The notes under the pieces: model-generated
Told to the model about the DNA's origin: nothing
Databases searched by the model: none
Seen by the model: the letters and a program-made list of their open reading frames with translations, nothing else
Program-made: the position numbers and the translations under genes
Shown here: positions 45,001-57,555 of the stretch, piece by piece
Layout: every line of letters starts with the position of its first letter
How positions within the stretch are numbered: the stretch's first letter is position 1
Origin: Hybos culiciformis
Taxonomy: Eukaryota; Arthropoda; Insecta; Diptera; Hybotidae
Assembly (NCBI GenBank): GCA_964007475.1
Contig: OZ023273.1
Span: 100,668,533-100,732,532 of the forward strand
Length of the DNA stretch: 64,000 nucleotides
Direction of reading: 5' to 3'

Positions 45001-48000
45001 TAATAACAATGTAATAGTCATTCTTCTTTTATATACATATTTTTTTAAATCAATCTTATTTCCAAATTGATGAAGAGCCGACATTAGATTTTTTGGTGAA
45101 AAAAAAAATTTAACATAAAATTAACATGAAATTAATTAACTTTCAATAATCAATTTTCTAATTAGAAGTATTTTAAATGAAGAAAAAAAACCATTAGGTG
45201 TACATGTTTTTGATAGATGGAACATAACGACAAACAATTTGATAACATTAAAATCAAAGTTATAGGAATTGTTTGGACTTCTTTTTAAATTTTGTTTCTA
45301 TTTTCTTATATTCAAAAATAAAATCCTGGTAAAAGTGTATATAAAATTTGAATGACATATATAAATATCGGAAATAAAATATAATATATGTTTTCTTATG
45401 ATTCAAAGACAACAAAATGTCAGACTGTTTCTACTTAACAGATGATTACGAGAAAAACATTTTTTCTTTGCAAAATTTTATCTACATCAACATCTGTAAA
45501 TTATTTCTTCTTTCATTGCAGTTGTTATTCAATTTACATATGAATAAAATATTTGAGGCGTTGAAAAGAAAAGTGTTCCATTTGATAAAATATAAAACTT
45601 TTTAATAAGGCTGTCCAAAAACAGAGAAAAAATTTCAAATTTTTTTTCACAGATTTAGAAATTGTGTAAAGTTAAGCACATTATCTCATTTAGAAATTAT
45701 GAATTTTCAATATGATGTTATACGATCTCTTCTTATTGTGTTACCAATATATAAACTCAAAATATTTTGAAACTTTAAAATTTTGTAACAAATTAAGTCG
45801 TTGGTTCTATAACATTTTTAATTTAAGCGGATTAAAAATATAACAGAGAAAGAAGAAATTTTCCCATTTTTCGAGAGTCCAATTATTGTATTTGATTACT
45901 GAAGTTTTAATTTGATTTCTAGAATAATCTTATTAGGAAAAATTGTGATTTTATTTTATATCTACTACTTAAGTATTCTATTCCGGAAGAAATAATTTTT
46001 TTCTTTCTAGTTGACTTTTTCTGATTAAACAATTATTATATTTTATTAATGAGCCCAACATCTGTGCTTAAATTCTTGTCATGAAAATGTTATTTCTTAT
46101 GTTGTATGTAGTAGCTTATGAAACAAAATTCAACAATTATTATTATTAAAACTTTTACTGAATATTGTATACAAAATTATATTATAGACAAAAAGATTTA
46201 ATCAAAGCGTTTCCATTATAATAATATTTATTGAGTTTATCTGGATAGAATCAGAAATGTGAAAAAAATAAAAAAAATGTGATTGAATGAATACAAATAT
46301 ATATGTTCCATGTATAGTATAAATTACATTATTGTATAAAATGATATAATATAAGTTGGGTAGTGCTTGAAAAAATATATTGCTTTCATATATATAGTAT
46401 ATTAGAGATACTTTTAATTTATGACAGTTTTGTCAGTTTATTCATTCATATACGATAATGTATTGTATATAGATATTTAATGTAAGAAAATTTAAAATTA
46501 TATTTATATACATATATAATGTTCATACAATAAAATATAATAATAATAATAATGTTTTCACATCAACAATATAAGTAATGTCAATATCATGTGACTGACA
46601 TATATTTTAGCAACATGAAATTTATATGATAATTCAAATAATATGTATATAATGTTCATTTTATATGGAGAAAGTATATGATTCTATCTATATGTAATTC
46701 AGATTTATATAGTTTTTGGTTTAATTTTGTACAATCTTCAATTTAGTAACTTTTAGTAGGCTGTAACAAAATCTCAAAATTTAATCTATATTTAAAAAGT
46801 TAAAAATAAATAAAACTTATTTAGTTTTTTTTTTAAATTTAATTACAATTAGAAATCTTATATATTTGCAAGCTTTGGGAAAACAATGTAGGATGCATAC
46901 ATTTACATTAGATAATAGTAAATTTAAATTTTTATAAAATTATTTTCCAAAGTCCTTTATTGGAATTTTATAAGGAACAAATTTTCTGGATATTGAAGTT
47001 GAAGGATGTTATATATTAACAAGAAGCAATGGAATGCTCAATTTAAAATTATTATATTTTACAATTAAAAAAAATTTACTCCCAACAGCCTTGAAGGTAA
47101 CACGTAAAATAATTTTGTAATTATTATAACAAAAAATTATTCATTAACATTTCAATCGAAGTCATTTCAGTTTTAAACTCTATAATATTATTAAATTAAA
47201 TTAAAATCAATTACGTATAAAAATTCCATGCCATCATCATCACATAAAGTATATATGTGTGAAAAAAAAGCATTATTCCCATAATTTAATGCGAAATATT
47301 TTGGCTTTGATGTTTCGCAAAAATTTTGTTATTAAAACATTATATTGAAAATTTATATTTTTATTGCTATATTAATTTCAAATTTACCGGAAATTTACTC
47401 TTTTTTTTTTGTTTACATAATTGCGAAAAACAACACTTTTGTTTGAATTAATTTTTAAATAACTTTGAAATTAGTTTTATTTTCATTTATAAATTGAATA
47501 ATAATAATGATAATAATAATAATAATAATTTTCTGAATTCACTATATACTATAATTTAAATAATTTAAATATCAAGAGAGAATTTTTTTATTTTTTAATT
47601 CCTTAAACAATAATAAAAGATTATTCTTTAAATTGTGTTCTGGGAAAAGGATTTTTAGCTAATTACTTTTTCATTCTGTATACTATTGTTTTCTCTCTAC
47701 TAAATGAATAATAATTTAAGTTTTAAAAAAAAAGAAAGAAAGATTAATTAACTTTATTATTTTCGTTAAATTTTTTTTTTTCGTATTAAGGAAAATTTTA
47801 TATTTTCATCATAATTAAAATTATTTTCTTTTTATATACATATACCTCACAGAGCTTAATTAAAACAAACTTAGAAGTTAAATTTTTGTGTGTAATTTTT
47901 GACAGATTTTATTTGGAGAATGTTGTATATATCTATATTACAATTAAACTTAAGGTTCATAATTCATTCTCAATAACCTTATTGACTATTTTAGGGAGTT

Positions 48001-48780
48001 TATAATAGTTGCAGTTTTAAAACAAAGCGCCAATATGTGCTATTATGTGATCAATTATTATTTAAATCAAATGTGAATAGAAAAAACAATTTTTTTCTAA
48101 TTAAATAATATTCAATAATAAGTGTGCCAACAAAATATTTATGGGCAGACATTTATATTTAAAAATGAATTTATAAATTCAATAGACAATATTTATTGAA
48201 TCTGAATATTTTGAAAAACAAATAAATCTGTATACCTGCTTCTTGTGTATATTATGAATGAATTAATAATAATAATAATAATTTAGAATATTTCATAATC
48301 GAGAGTTTATCTCTTAATACGTATAACAGAAATAATATAACTATTAAAATATTTTTAATTTATTTATGAATAATATGTAGATTATTTTATATTATATACT
48401 ATTTATGTAAGAAAGAATTTTTGATTTAGGTGCACAATGTTAAAAATACTGTACCACATATGTTTTGAATAGAAATTTTTCTCAACATAAATAATTTATA
48501 ACTGATATTACAATATAAGTATATGTATATATAATTCCATGATGTATCAAAACAACTTAGGTTTTTTCATTACAAAGCGGTGTAATACGTATTTTAGTTT
48601 TGAGAAATGATAAAAGGGGAAAAAAAAAATTAATTATCATAATCATCCCTAAACTAATAAATCCTTTCTCATTTAGAACACAATTGGAATAAAATTAAAA
48701 ATTTTTTTTTTGACATTATTAAGTAATTATTTTAATAACAAAATTTTCCTAATACAATATTGAATAGGGTGATATTTTCG

Positions 48781-48782
<2 letters not shown>
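45001..48782. other. AT-rich non-coding DNA with trinucleotide runs
   Basis: (AAT)n-type runs occur near 46537-46552, 47498-47529 and 48266-48282, with several TA runs. No exon-like composition and no paired repeat ends were noted. Confidence 0.6.

Positions 48783-48831
<49 letters not shown>
48783..48831. repeat. (TA)n microsatellite
   Basis: An uninterrupted alternating A/T dinucleotide run of about 49 bp. It produces the Ile/Tyr repeat in the minus frame at 48732-48959, which is not a gene. Confidence 0.95.
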
Positions 48832-48835
<4 letters not shown>

Positions 48836-49659
48836 GTTTGGAGTTCTGATCGGTTGAATATAACATAAATGTTAAATCTCTAGTCATAATAACATTTTGA
48901 GTACGTTTAAATGTTGACATTATTAGCGGCAACCACGAACTAACGAATATTAAGGACATGAAATATTAAAGGCCGAAATAACGAGAAACAATAGCCAGAA
49001 CCAGGAATTGTTATTTTAAATATTGAAAGCCTGAACAAGCTTTTAATGGCTAATTTTGCAAAATTCAATAAGAGTAACATTTTTCGTGAGATATAGAGTG
49101 GAAGTTCCAAACCTAGTGCACACTAGGTAACACATCAAACAAATTTTCCTGCAATAATTATATATATATAATATTTTCGTGAATATCACTATAAAATTTA
49201 GCTTATTTTTTTTACCATTAGCAATATAAAACGATTTGAAATATCTAATGTCAAACAAAATATTTATTTTTTTTAAATGCTTGTCATTTTCGCAACAACT
49301 TTTCACTTATAATTTGATTACATTAAAAACTTAATAATTGGCTTAAAAAGTTTTTTAACTGTATAATTTTTAGCAACTCAAGAAAAAAAAAACGTAAATA
49401 AATTATTAAGATTTCATTTATTTATTAATTATTCATTTTTTTTTTCACTTTTAATAATTTCAATCTTTAATTTATTTGTTTTTATATTATTTGTTTTCAT
49501 TTCTTATATTTATTTTTTTTTTTTTTCTATTTCTGTGTACATATATTTCAATAATATATTTTCACAATTTTATATAAATAGAAAAAAAATTTGTTTTGTT
49601 TTTGTTTTCACAAATATAAATCACAAAAATCATAAAATATCATATTCCGCGACTTATAA

Positions 49660-49745
49660 TATTTTTTTCCCGCGAGCGCGCGCGCGCGATTTTATTTATT
49701 AATAAAATTTGCGCCAAATTTTATTTACTTCACACACCCGATCAA
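49660..49745. promoter_or_regulatory. CG-rich island, possible promoter or 5' exon
   Basis: CGCGAGCGCGCGCGCGCG at 49672-49689 is the only alternating CG run in the window. It sits next to TTTGCGCCAAATTTT and CACACACCCGATCAA in otherwise very AT-rich DNA. In AT-rich insect genomes such spots often mark promoters or 5' exons. No clear TATA box, initiator or downstream frame decides a direction. A simple (CG)n microsatellite is the alternative. Confidence 0.3.
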
Positions 49746-52700
49746 TTTAATAAAGAAAGAATTAATTAATTTTTTTTTTTTTTTAATATTTTAAAGTGTT
49801 GAGATTTATGTGAAAAACATATTTTTTTTTTATCTTGTTAATTATAAAACACATGAATATTTTGTAATAATTGCGATTATAAATTGTCATGCTATATTAA
49901 TGCAGAATAAATATTAATTTTTAGGCTCAGTACATTTTAATTTTTTAGGTTAAATTAAAAATAATATTTAGATTCATTAAATTGTCCCACTAAACAGATA
50001 AGATTAAATTTGCATACAATTAAGTTCAATTAAATTACATAATTTATCATAAAATTATTTATGATTTATATGGTAGGCTTTTTGATATATAGAAATTTAT
50101 CGCCTCCGCTATAGTTTTTTAACACAATAGTGGTCGGCAATATATTTTTGATATTTTCACAAAATGTTTTTTTTTTTATAAAAAATTAAGTTTTTTTTTG
50201 AGCTGAAATAATTTTCAAATATGCACATTTAATAAATATTTATATAAGTATATGATTTATGTAAATCATAATGTATCTTATATGTATTCAAATAAAAGGT
50301 TTATTTGGGAAAAATTTAAGCTATTTTTAAGATTTGAAATTGTTTTTTGTATCTCTCTTTTCTGTTTATAAATAAAATTCGATTTCATATGTTCTATAAC
50401 AATTTAAAACTTAACAATGTGGTTTTTCAAGACTTTTTATGACATTCTGAATTTATCATAATATTTTTATACTATGCTAGAGATTTTTACAAATATTTGG
50501 TTATTGATTTAAGAAATGACAATTATAATATATAAAAATTATAATATAGAATTACAGATAGATTTTCAACTAAAATCTATTCCAATAAATGTATAGTTTT
50601 TTCATATAAAAATAATATGAGATCGACATAAATACATGTATCTGTAGTTAGTGTTAGCTTTGATCTCAAATAAATATGATTTAATACTGAATAAATATGT
50701 GGCTAATAAAATATTTTAATATAAAAATGTTTGAAAAAAAAAAAAATATTATTTGCGCAGTATTTATCTTTTCAGTTAACATAACACTATTAAAATTATT
50801 AACTATTATTATTATTATTATTGTTCTTAACCACGTACATTATATTTTAACAAAACAAAAATGAAAAAAAAAAAAAAAAACTATATTTTTCAATTTGAAT
50901 TTTTTGATTTTATTCGCCACAACAAGTTACGTACTTAAACTGTTATGCTATATAGCTATAGAGTTGCTTAAATATATATAAATAATTATTGAATATTGAA
51001 CTTAATATTAACACCTGTATTTTTATTTTCTATATTGCTGTGGATGAAACAAAAAAAATAGTTTAACACATCGTTATTGCATGTCATAATAGCATAATAA
51101 TGAATTTTCAACATTTTATGATGAATAGATCATAACATTCATAACGATGCAAAATGTTTATCTTTCGCAGTTTTTACTTTTAGTTTTGTTGTCTTTTATA
51201 TAATTGGTGGTAAAAGTTTAAGAAAAGCTATTTTTAGATTATAGTTGTATTACATAAAATAAACACTCAATAATTAATTAGTGATACTCTGCGGATTTTA
51301 ATTTCTAATCCTTTATTAATATATCCTAATCCAAAAACTCGGCGGACATTAAAGACGAGTCTACTAAACTTTCTTAAGTAATTTTTTATTATTTTTAATT
51401 TGGATAAGCAACCAATATGGGTAAAAACTCATATTATCCTTGGCTAAATAATTAAGCATTTCTATTGGGTACGTAGGTAGATAAATAAAAACTTTATGAA
51501 AACTCTAACTACTTCTGGTATAAGCAAAAACCAAAATCAGTCACAGTAACAAAACAATTACGCTTACTAAATAAATAAATTCAAATATGACTTTGCATTA
51601 ATAAAAAGACAGAAAAACATTTCATAGCAATGTTTAATTTGTGAAAAATTACTTTTTAGTAAAAGAAGTAATTTGACATGTTGCAATATTTATGTATAGG
51701 CCCTTAGACACGCCAAATTAACTTGTTTTGTTGGAAATATTTTATCAACAGAAATTTAACTTTATTAAAAGAAAGGCCTATAATGTGTCGGTCGTTAATT
51801 AAGAGAGCAAAATCATGAAAAAGCTAGGTGTCGAATACATATTTGTTCCAATGCATTGTACTACACACAACTATAAATCAATCTAATTAGAGTTTAAATA
51901 TAACAAACATATTTTCACTACGAAGGAATTTTAGTTATTAAATTAATAGTTTATTTAATTTTCTACAGTTTTACAGTTTTTTTTTATAAATTTTTGAACT
52001 TGTTTTTAATTCGCAAGAGAAAATAAAATAACATACTAACAATAATATTCAATTCCATAATTATGTTTAGAAAAAATGTTGTTCAAAATTCATTGTTTCA
52101 CCTCACTATTCCATCTCATTAGTTTTTATTATTTATTTAACAAAATTCAAAAAAAAAAAAATTTGTGCGAATTTTAAACAAATTATTCTGTTTTCATTTT
52201 GGTAAAAGCTCATTAAAATTTGTTTATTTTTCTAGTTTTTGGGATAGATACTTAAAGTTAAAATAGAATTACACTTAAAATTAAATTGGCAAAAAGTTTT
52301 CCAAATATTTATTAGCAAACTTTTTGTTAAAATTTAAGTTTGTAGAATATTGTTTTTAATTTTAATTCCAGGTAAAATTTTAAATAGGAAATTTAAAATT
52401 TTATATAAAAAAAAAATTTAACAATTTCATATTTAAACTTAGCTCATAATTAAAGTGCAGCTAAAGTTTTAAGCTCGAATTGAAGTATTGTGATCGATAT
52501 GCACTGTATAAAAATGGAAAATTCAATTCTAAAATATTCTCAATTAAGTTTTTATGAGATATTCAATAATGAGATACAAAGTGATTGAACTTTGAATATG
52601 AGGCTTATGTTTTTATATTTTCACGGTTTTCTTAAAATTTATATTTTTCTCATTCAGAGAGACCATTTATCCATGTTTTTTGTCATGTAAAAAAAATTTT

Positions 52701-53971
52701 TCCAAGACAAAGTTTGAAAAAAAATATATATATTTTCCAACGACATTCTTGCTGAAGTTTCTTAATAACCCGTCGTTTAAATTTACTAGTGGTCATTTGT
52801 ATTTGAAAGATAATTAGATTATTTTAGTAGATTATTTTAGTATGTAGTTACTTTTAATTGCCCTGTTGTTATAATGAAAGAGCTAAAAATAATCCATTTT
52901 CAACAAAGATTTTTCACACTTTTCTTCAAAGCAGCGTTAAAATTAAAAAAGCTAAAAATATTTACATTCAAGTGTTTTTCAAATTCCATCAATAATAAAT
53001 TTAAACCTTGTTCACATCTATTTTTTCCCCGCAAATGTCAAATTCTTTCCATTATTAAAATATGACAAGTATAGTTACTTTTAGAAGTAGAAATCTCCAC
53101 CTTTTTTTCAAAAATATTTTCAGGTGCGAACAAGGTATTATGCAACGAGTCATTAAAGAAATTCGAAAGGCATGTCGTTGAAAACACAATTTTTCTCAAA
53201 ATTTATGTTGAAGAAACATTTTTTTTACATGACTAAGAAAATGCATTCCTGGAAATTTAAAAAAAAAATATGCTGTTTAAATTTTGATGGGTATATAACT
53301 ATATACATATTAAATATTCATTGGCGTTCATTTAACCAAAAAAAAAATAATCAATATAAAAAAAGAAAATTACAGTGAAAGTTATCAGAAGTTATCAGAA
53401 GGAGTGATAATTTATTGAAGTCAATTCATATACAAAATAAATTCCAAGTTCATATTTATAATTTTTTGCTCCTTCTAAGTTATATGGTATTTGAAAAAAA
53501 ATATTTATATACAAAAAAGAACATTATGTGCATTGTGGTAATATTTATTCTTTGTGAAACTATATATATAAAATAATTGGAAGACGCAGTCAAAGAGGAA
53601 CGTGACTATAATTTTTATTTCTTTTCTGCACATTTTTCGTTGCATTTATAATAAAGCATAAATGGAGGGTGGAGATTAAAATTATTGCTCTGTGAGAACC
53701 TTGAAAGTAAATTTTCTTTTTTTTGGTGAAAACTAAGTCTTATTTCCATAAGTTTAATCGGCTAAAATGTTCTAAACGGTGCAGAAATCAAAAAGACAAA
53801 AATGAGCAAAATTTAATGTTGTACCATAATGTTTGTTTAACGAGACTGCTTTTTTTTTTAATGAATTTTAAATCAAAATCAATCATTACAGCCACTTACA
53901 CTATTACACAGCCAATACAAATGGTTGTGGAGCTAAGTTCAATTGAAGATTAAAGAAATATCATATTATTA
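49746..53971. other. AT-rich non-coding DNA
   Basis: About 4.2 kb without a supported gene. Short frames at 52874-53065 and 53172-53378 are Lys/Phe-rich and unsupported. Very short duplications (TAGATTATTTTAG near 52815-52840, GTTATCAGAA near 53381-53400) are the only structure seen. Confidence 0.6.
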
Positions 53972-54177
53972 TAAAGTTTAATTTAGAAAACAAATTTCAT
54001 TCACAACCTCCGGACTGTTTCATACTTTAGAGTGAATCGGTTAAAGCTAAGTGCACGAAATCTCTTGAAACTATTTCATTGAGCACTTAGCGATTCTAAA
54101 AAGTTTTATACAATTTTAAAGTATGAAACAGTCCGGATGTTGAGAATAAAATTTTTTTTTTTCTAAATTTAACTTTA
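53972..54177. mobile_element. Hairpin MITE, about 205 bp
   Basis: The outer arms AAAGTTTAATTTAGAAAA... and ACCTCCGGACTGTTTCATAC (53972-54030) are mirrored at 54118-54177 (GTATGAAACAGTCCGGATGT...TTTCTAAATTTAACTTT). A second, inner hairpin, GCTAAGTGC...GCACTTAGC (54046-54091), sits in the middle. It is non-coding, and no clear target duplication is separable from the arms. Confidence 0.75.
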
Positions 54178-55810
54178 AAATAATGTAAAGCGGCTTTTCA
54201 ATAAAATTTTGGGACAAAAAGGTTGGCTCCGTCTCCTTAATAATAAGTTGTCTTAATAAATTTTTCTAGATCGATGTGGAAATCAAACTTAGAACAGAAT
54301 ATTATATATCGTTGAACTATAGACCTATTGTACTAGTGTTTCTCCACTAAATTTACTTATACAGCAGAATAATAAAAAAAAAGTTTATCTTGTTGAAGAA
54401 AGAAATAATTTGCATTTTTAACAAAAATAAACTATCAAGTTTCTTATTAAAACTCTATAGTACATATTTAATACGCATATATACATTTTTCTGCAGACAG
54501 CTTCAATTGCGAATTACTGCACTTTATCATCGACATAGTCGATTTGATATATGATATTTTATTTAAATAAGTAGGTTTAAAAAAATTTAATATTTTATTC
54601 ATAGTTGAGTCCTTAAATCGTGCCCAAGTGCAAAAATTATATTTTTCTTATAATACAGATTCTTTTTATTAAAAATCAGTTTTATGTAAATTTCAGATGA
54701 CAAGGGCATTGATATTCTTTTATTTTATCTTATTTTTTTTTTTGTTTTTAATTTCGCAAAAATAACATAAAAGATATTAAAGAAGTTTTCTGTGTGTAAT
54801 ACACGTGCAAAACCTGTTGTCTGATGTCAGAAAATGACCTAAATATAACATTTGTGTACAATATTTACTTCTTTTTTTTTTTAATATTAATTCCCTAAAG
54901 TGATATGACTCTCAGTTAATATTTAAGATTTATTGTTAGGTAATTTAAAAAATAAATAAATAAAAAGGAAAAATCAAAAAAAAAATCAAAAAAAAATTAA
55001 ATTGTTTTTGGTTTCAATTTTAACTTTTACTTTCGAGACAACTTATTTAATGTATTTTTTTTTTTATTTATTTATATTTATTTTTTATTTTTTTTTTGAG
55101 ATAAATATTCTGTTATTGAAATTAACATAAAATAATATATAAATTGCCCTTAGGATTTTTGTCATCCATTGGAATCTTGTTGTAAAATAATACAAAAATT
55201 GTTTTTTTTTTTCGCAATATTTTTATATTTGAAGAGAAAATATATAAATATTTATCATTTTAATTTGATAAAGTACTTTTCAATCACAAAATACTAAATT
55301 GCACTGGAAAAGACAAAAACCGGTTAATTGAAATTCAAAAAACACACTTATTTCATATTAATGTAAATAAAAGTATATATAGTATAGCTAGTAAATTATG
55401 TAAATATTTATGTCTGGTTTTGAATTTTGAGGATTATAATATACTTCAAAATAATTTAATTAAAAAAAAATGTATGTATATACAGTGTATTATTACAACA
55501 AAGGTGAATGATTCAGAAGCACTGAAATCACATCACATTCTGGCTTTTGTGGCTATTATGCAAAAGTAAAAATTAATTGCAAAGGACTAATTTGAACAAT
55601 GATTGTTAATTAACTTAAATTTTGTATTTTTTTTTGAGGTAACCAATAAAGCAAAAAAAAAAATATTTAGTATGACAAAATATGATTAAAAGAACTGAAT
55701 TCAAATTTTACCATAAAAATATCTAAAACTACTGCGTGAACGTGAACCGCAAAGGTAAATTCAGAATTTTGACTAAAAGATTTAAAGATTTTAGTTTCTC
55801 GCTCAAGCGC
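54178..55810. other. AT-rich non-coding DNA
   Basis: Low-complexity A/T sequence. No gene, paired repeat ends or exon-like patch was seen. Confidence 0.6.
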
Positions 55811-55917
55811 AATTTAAAGGTAGTACTATACAGATCATCGGGTGAAGTAAGTTTTCTCCGGTAAAATATTATATGAAAAAGCCTTTTTTACCCGATCTGT
55901 AGTACTTCCTTTAAATT
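55811..55917. repeat. Short imperfect hairpin
   Basis: AATTTAAAGGTAGTACTATA (55811) pairs with AGTACTTCCTTTAAATT (ending 55917), and CAGATCATCGGGTGAA pairs with TTACCCGATCTG. The complementarity continues to a small loop. It is probably a small MITE or MITE relic. Confidence 0.6.
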
Positions 55918-57221
55918 CCACTTTAGCAATGCTACCATTATTTTGTACTATAATAATAGTATTATAAAATAACGAATTTTATGCAACTTTTTTATGAAGT
56001 TTATGATATTATGAAGTTTATGACATGAAAGACTTATATTTTAAATAAGTTAACATTTTTATAAATTTTTATTCTGAGCCGATTACTTCGAAAATAATTT
56101 AATTTGATTTTTTTTTTTTTTGTTTTCTAAGATTTTTGTCGTTAAATCAATGTCTATTTTCTTTAGAAAATATTTTTTGTTTTTTTTTTCTTAAATATAA
56201 AATTAATTATAACTACAATTATATTTAGGTTTCCTATTATTTATATGGCTTTAAGGGTTTTTTAACCCTTTTTGTTATGGTTAAAATTATAAAGAAAAAA
56301 AAAACTACATTCTTTTAACTAACTTATTTCTTGTTTTAATAAAATTTCTTTTATTATTATTATTTTTAATTAATTAAAGAAAAAGTTCTTAAACACGCAT
56401 ATCCTTAAGGAATTTCCATATTTTATTTATTTATTTATTATAATTTTTCCACAACTAAAAACTTCAAGTATATTTTTCATTTGGCTTCATAGTAAAGATA
56501 TTGTAGGTACAAAGAGTACATATGATATACAGAAGACATACATATGTGCACAATATCTTTTTCTATATTTAATTAATTTCTTTATAACAAATTGGATGCA
56601 TAAAGTTTTAAATTTCCATGGTAGCGCCTTTAAATTTTATATCTTTTTTTTATTTTATTTTTTTTGCTAAAGGCATGCAATTTTAATAAATTTTGTGGTT
56701 TTTCAACCACTTGAAATGTAACATACATGTTAATAAAATAAAATTACAAAATATAATATTTTCTTAGGTATATTTTTATGTTATGTTTTTTTTTGTAGTA
56801 ATTTGTAGTAAAACCACCTAACCATCACAACTTTAACAGTTTTAAATTTCATGAAAAAAAAAAAAATTAAATTAGAATTTAGTGGAAAGTTTATTATATA
56901 TTTTTGTCTACTTTAGAGAAACATTTAGTTCCGTTTTCCTTTTAAATTATTCATACCGGAAGATTTTATTATAATAATGTAGGTATTTTTTTTTTGATGA
57001 GGTTTAAAGAAATTAGGGTTTTTTTTTTTTTAAATATATTTTTATCATGATATTATTAAATTACCATAGGATTTGGTAATTCAAATAATAATAACATGAA
57101 AAAAAAAATAGGTTTGCGGTTAGTATGAAGAATAAAAAAAACATTAAAAATTAATTTTCGAAAATAAAGTTTAAATTAAAATTCAGATAGAGTTTTGAAT
57201 TTTTTTAGTTGTTGAGCGGCC
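55918..57221. other. AT-rich non-coding DNA
   Basis: Includes a perfect small hairpin, AAGGGTTTTTTAACCCTT, near 56253. Otherwise only low-complexity sequence. Confidence 0.6.
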
Positions 57222-57555
57222 GACACAGCCCAATTGACCAGATTTGGAACATTTTGATCATTGTATCCAATATAACAAGGGATCCAACAAAACTTCCTTG
57301 AAAAAATCCTAATTAATTAGGTACTTTTTTTAATTTTTTAACACTTTCATATGAAAAATGTGTGGATTTTTAACAATTTTCATTTGCAATTTCCATGGAG
57401 ATCCATTTGGATTTCCTATACTGAAATGGTCAATTGGGAGACGCCTGTGATTCATAAACTCGAAAGGATAACTTTTTTAAAAGTTCTTTCTTTTTTTGTG
57501 GCTGAATTGTTGCAAATATTTCGCTGTAAAGCGGCCAAGTAGTTTTTGTTTGCCC
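57205..57555. repeat. GC-raised patch with a weak inverted repeat
   Basis: CACAGCCCAATTGACCAG (57224-57241) is mirrored with a gap by TGGTCAATTGGGAGACGCCTGTG (57428-57450). GAGCGGCC/GCGGCCAAG lie near the two outer edges in the same orientation. It may be a decayed element. The 63-codon frame at 57351-57542 is not recognisable. Confidence 0.3.

Noticed and set aside
48732..48959. 75-codon minus-strand frame with an Ile/Tyr repeat
   Set aside because: The repeat is a translated (TA)n microsatellite.
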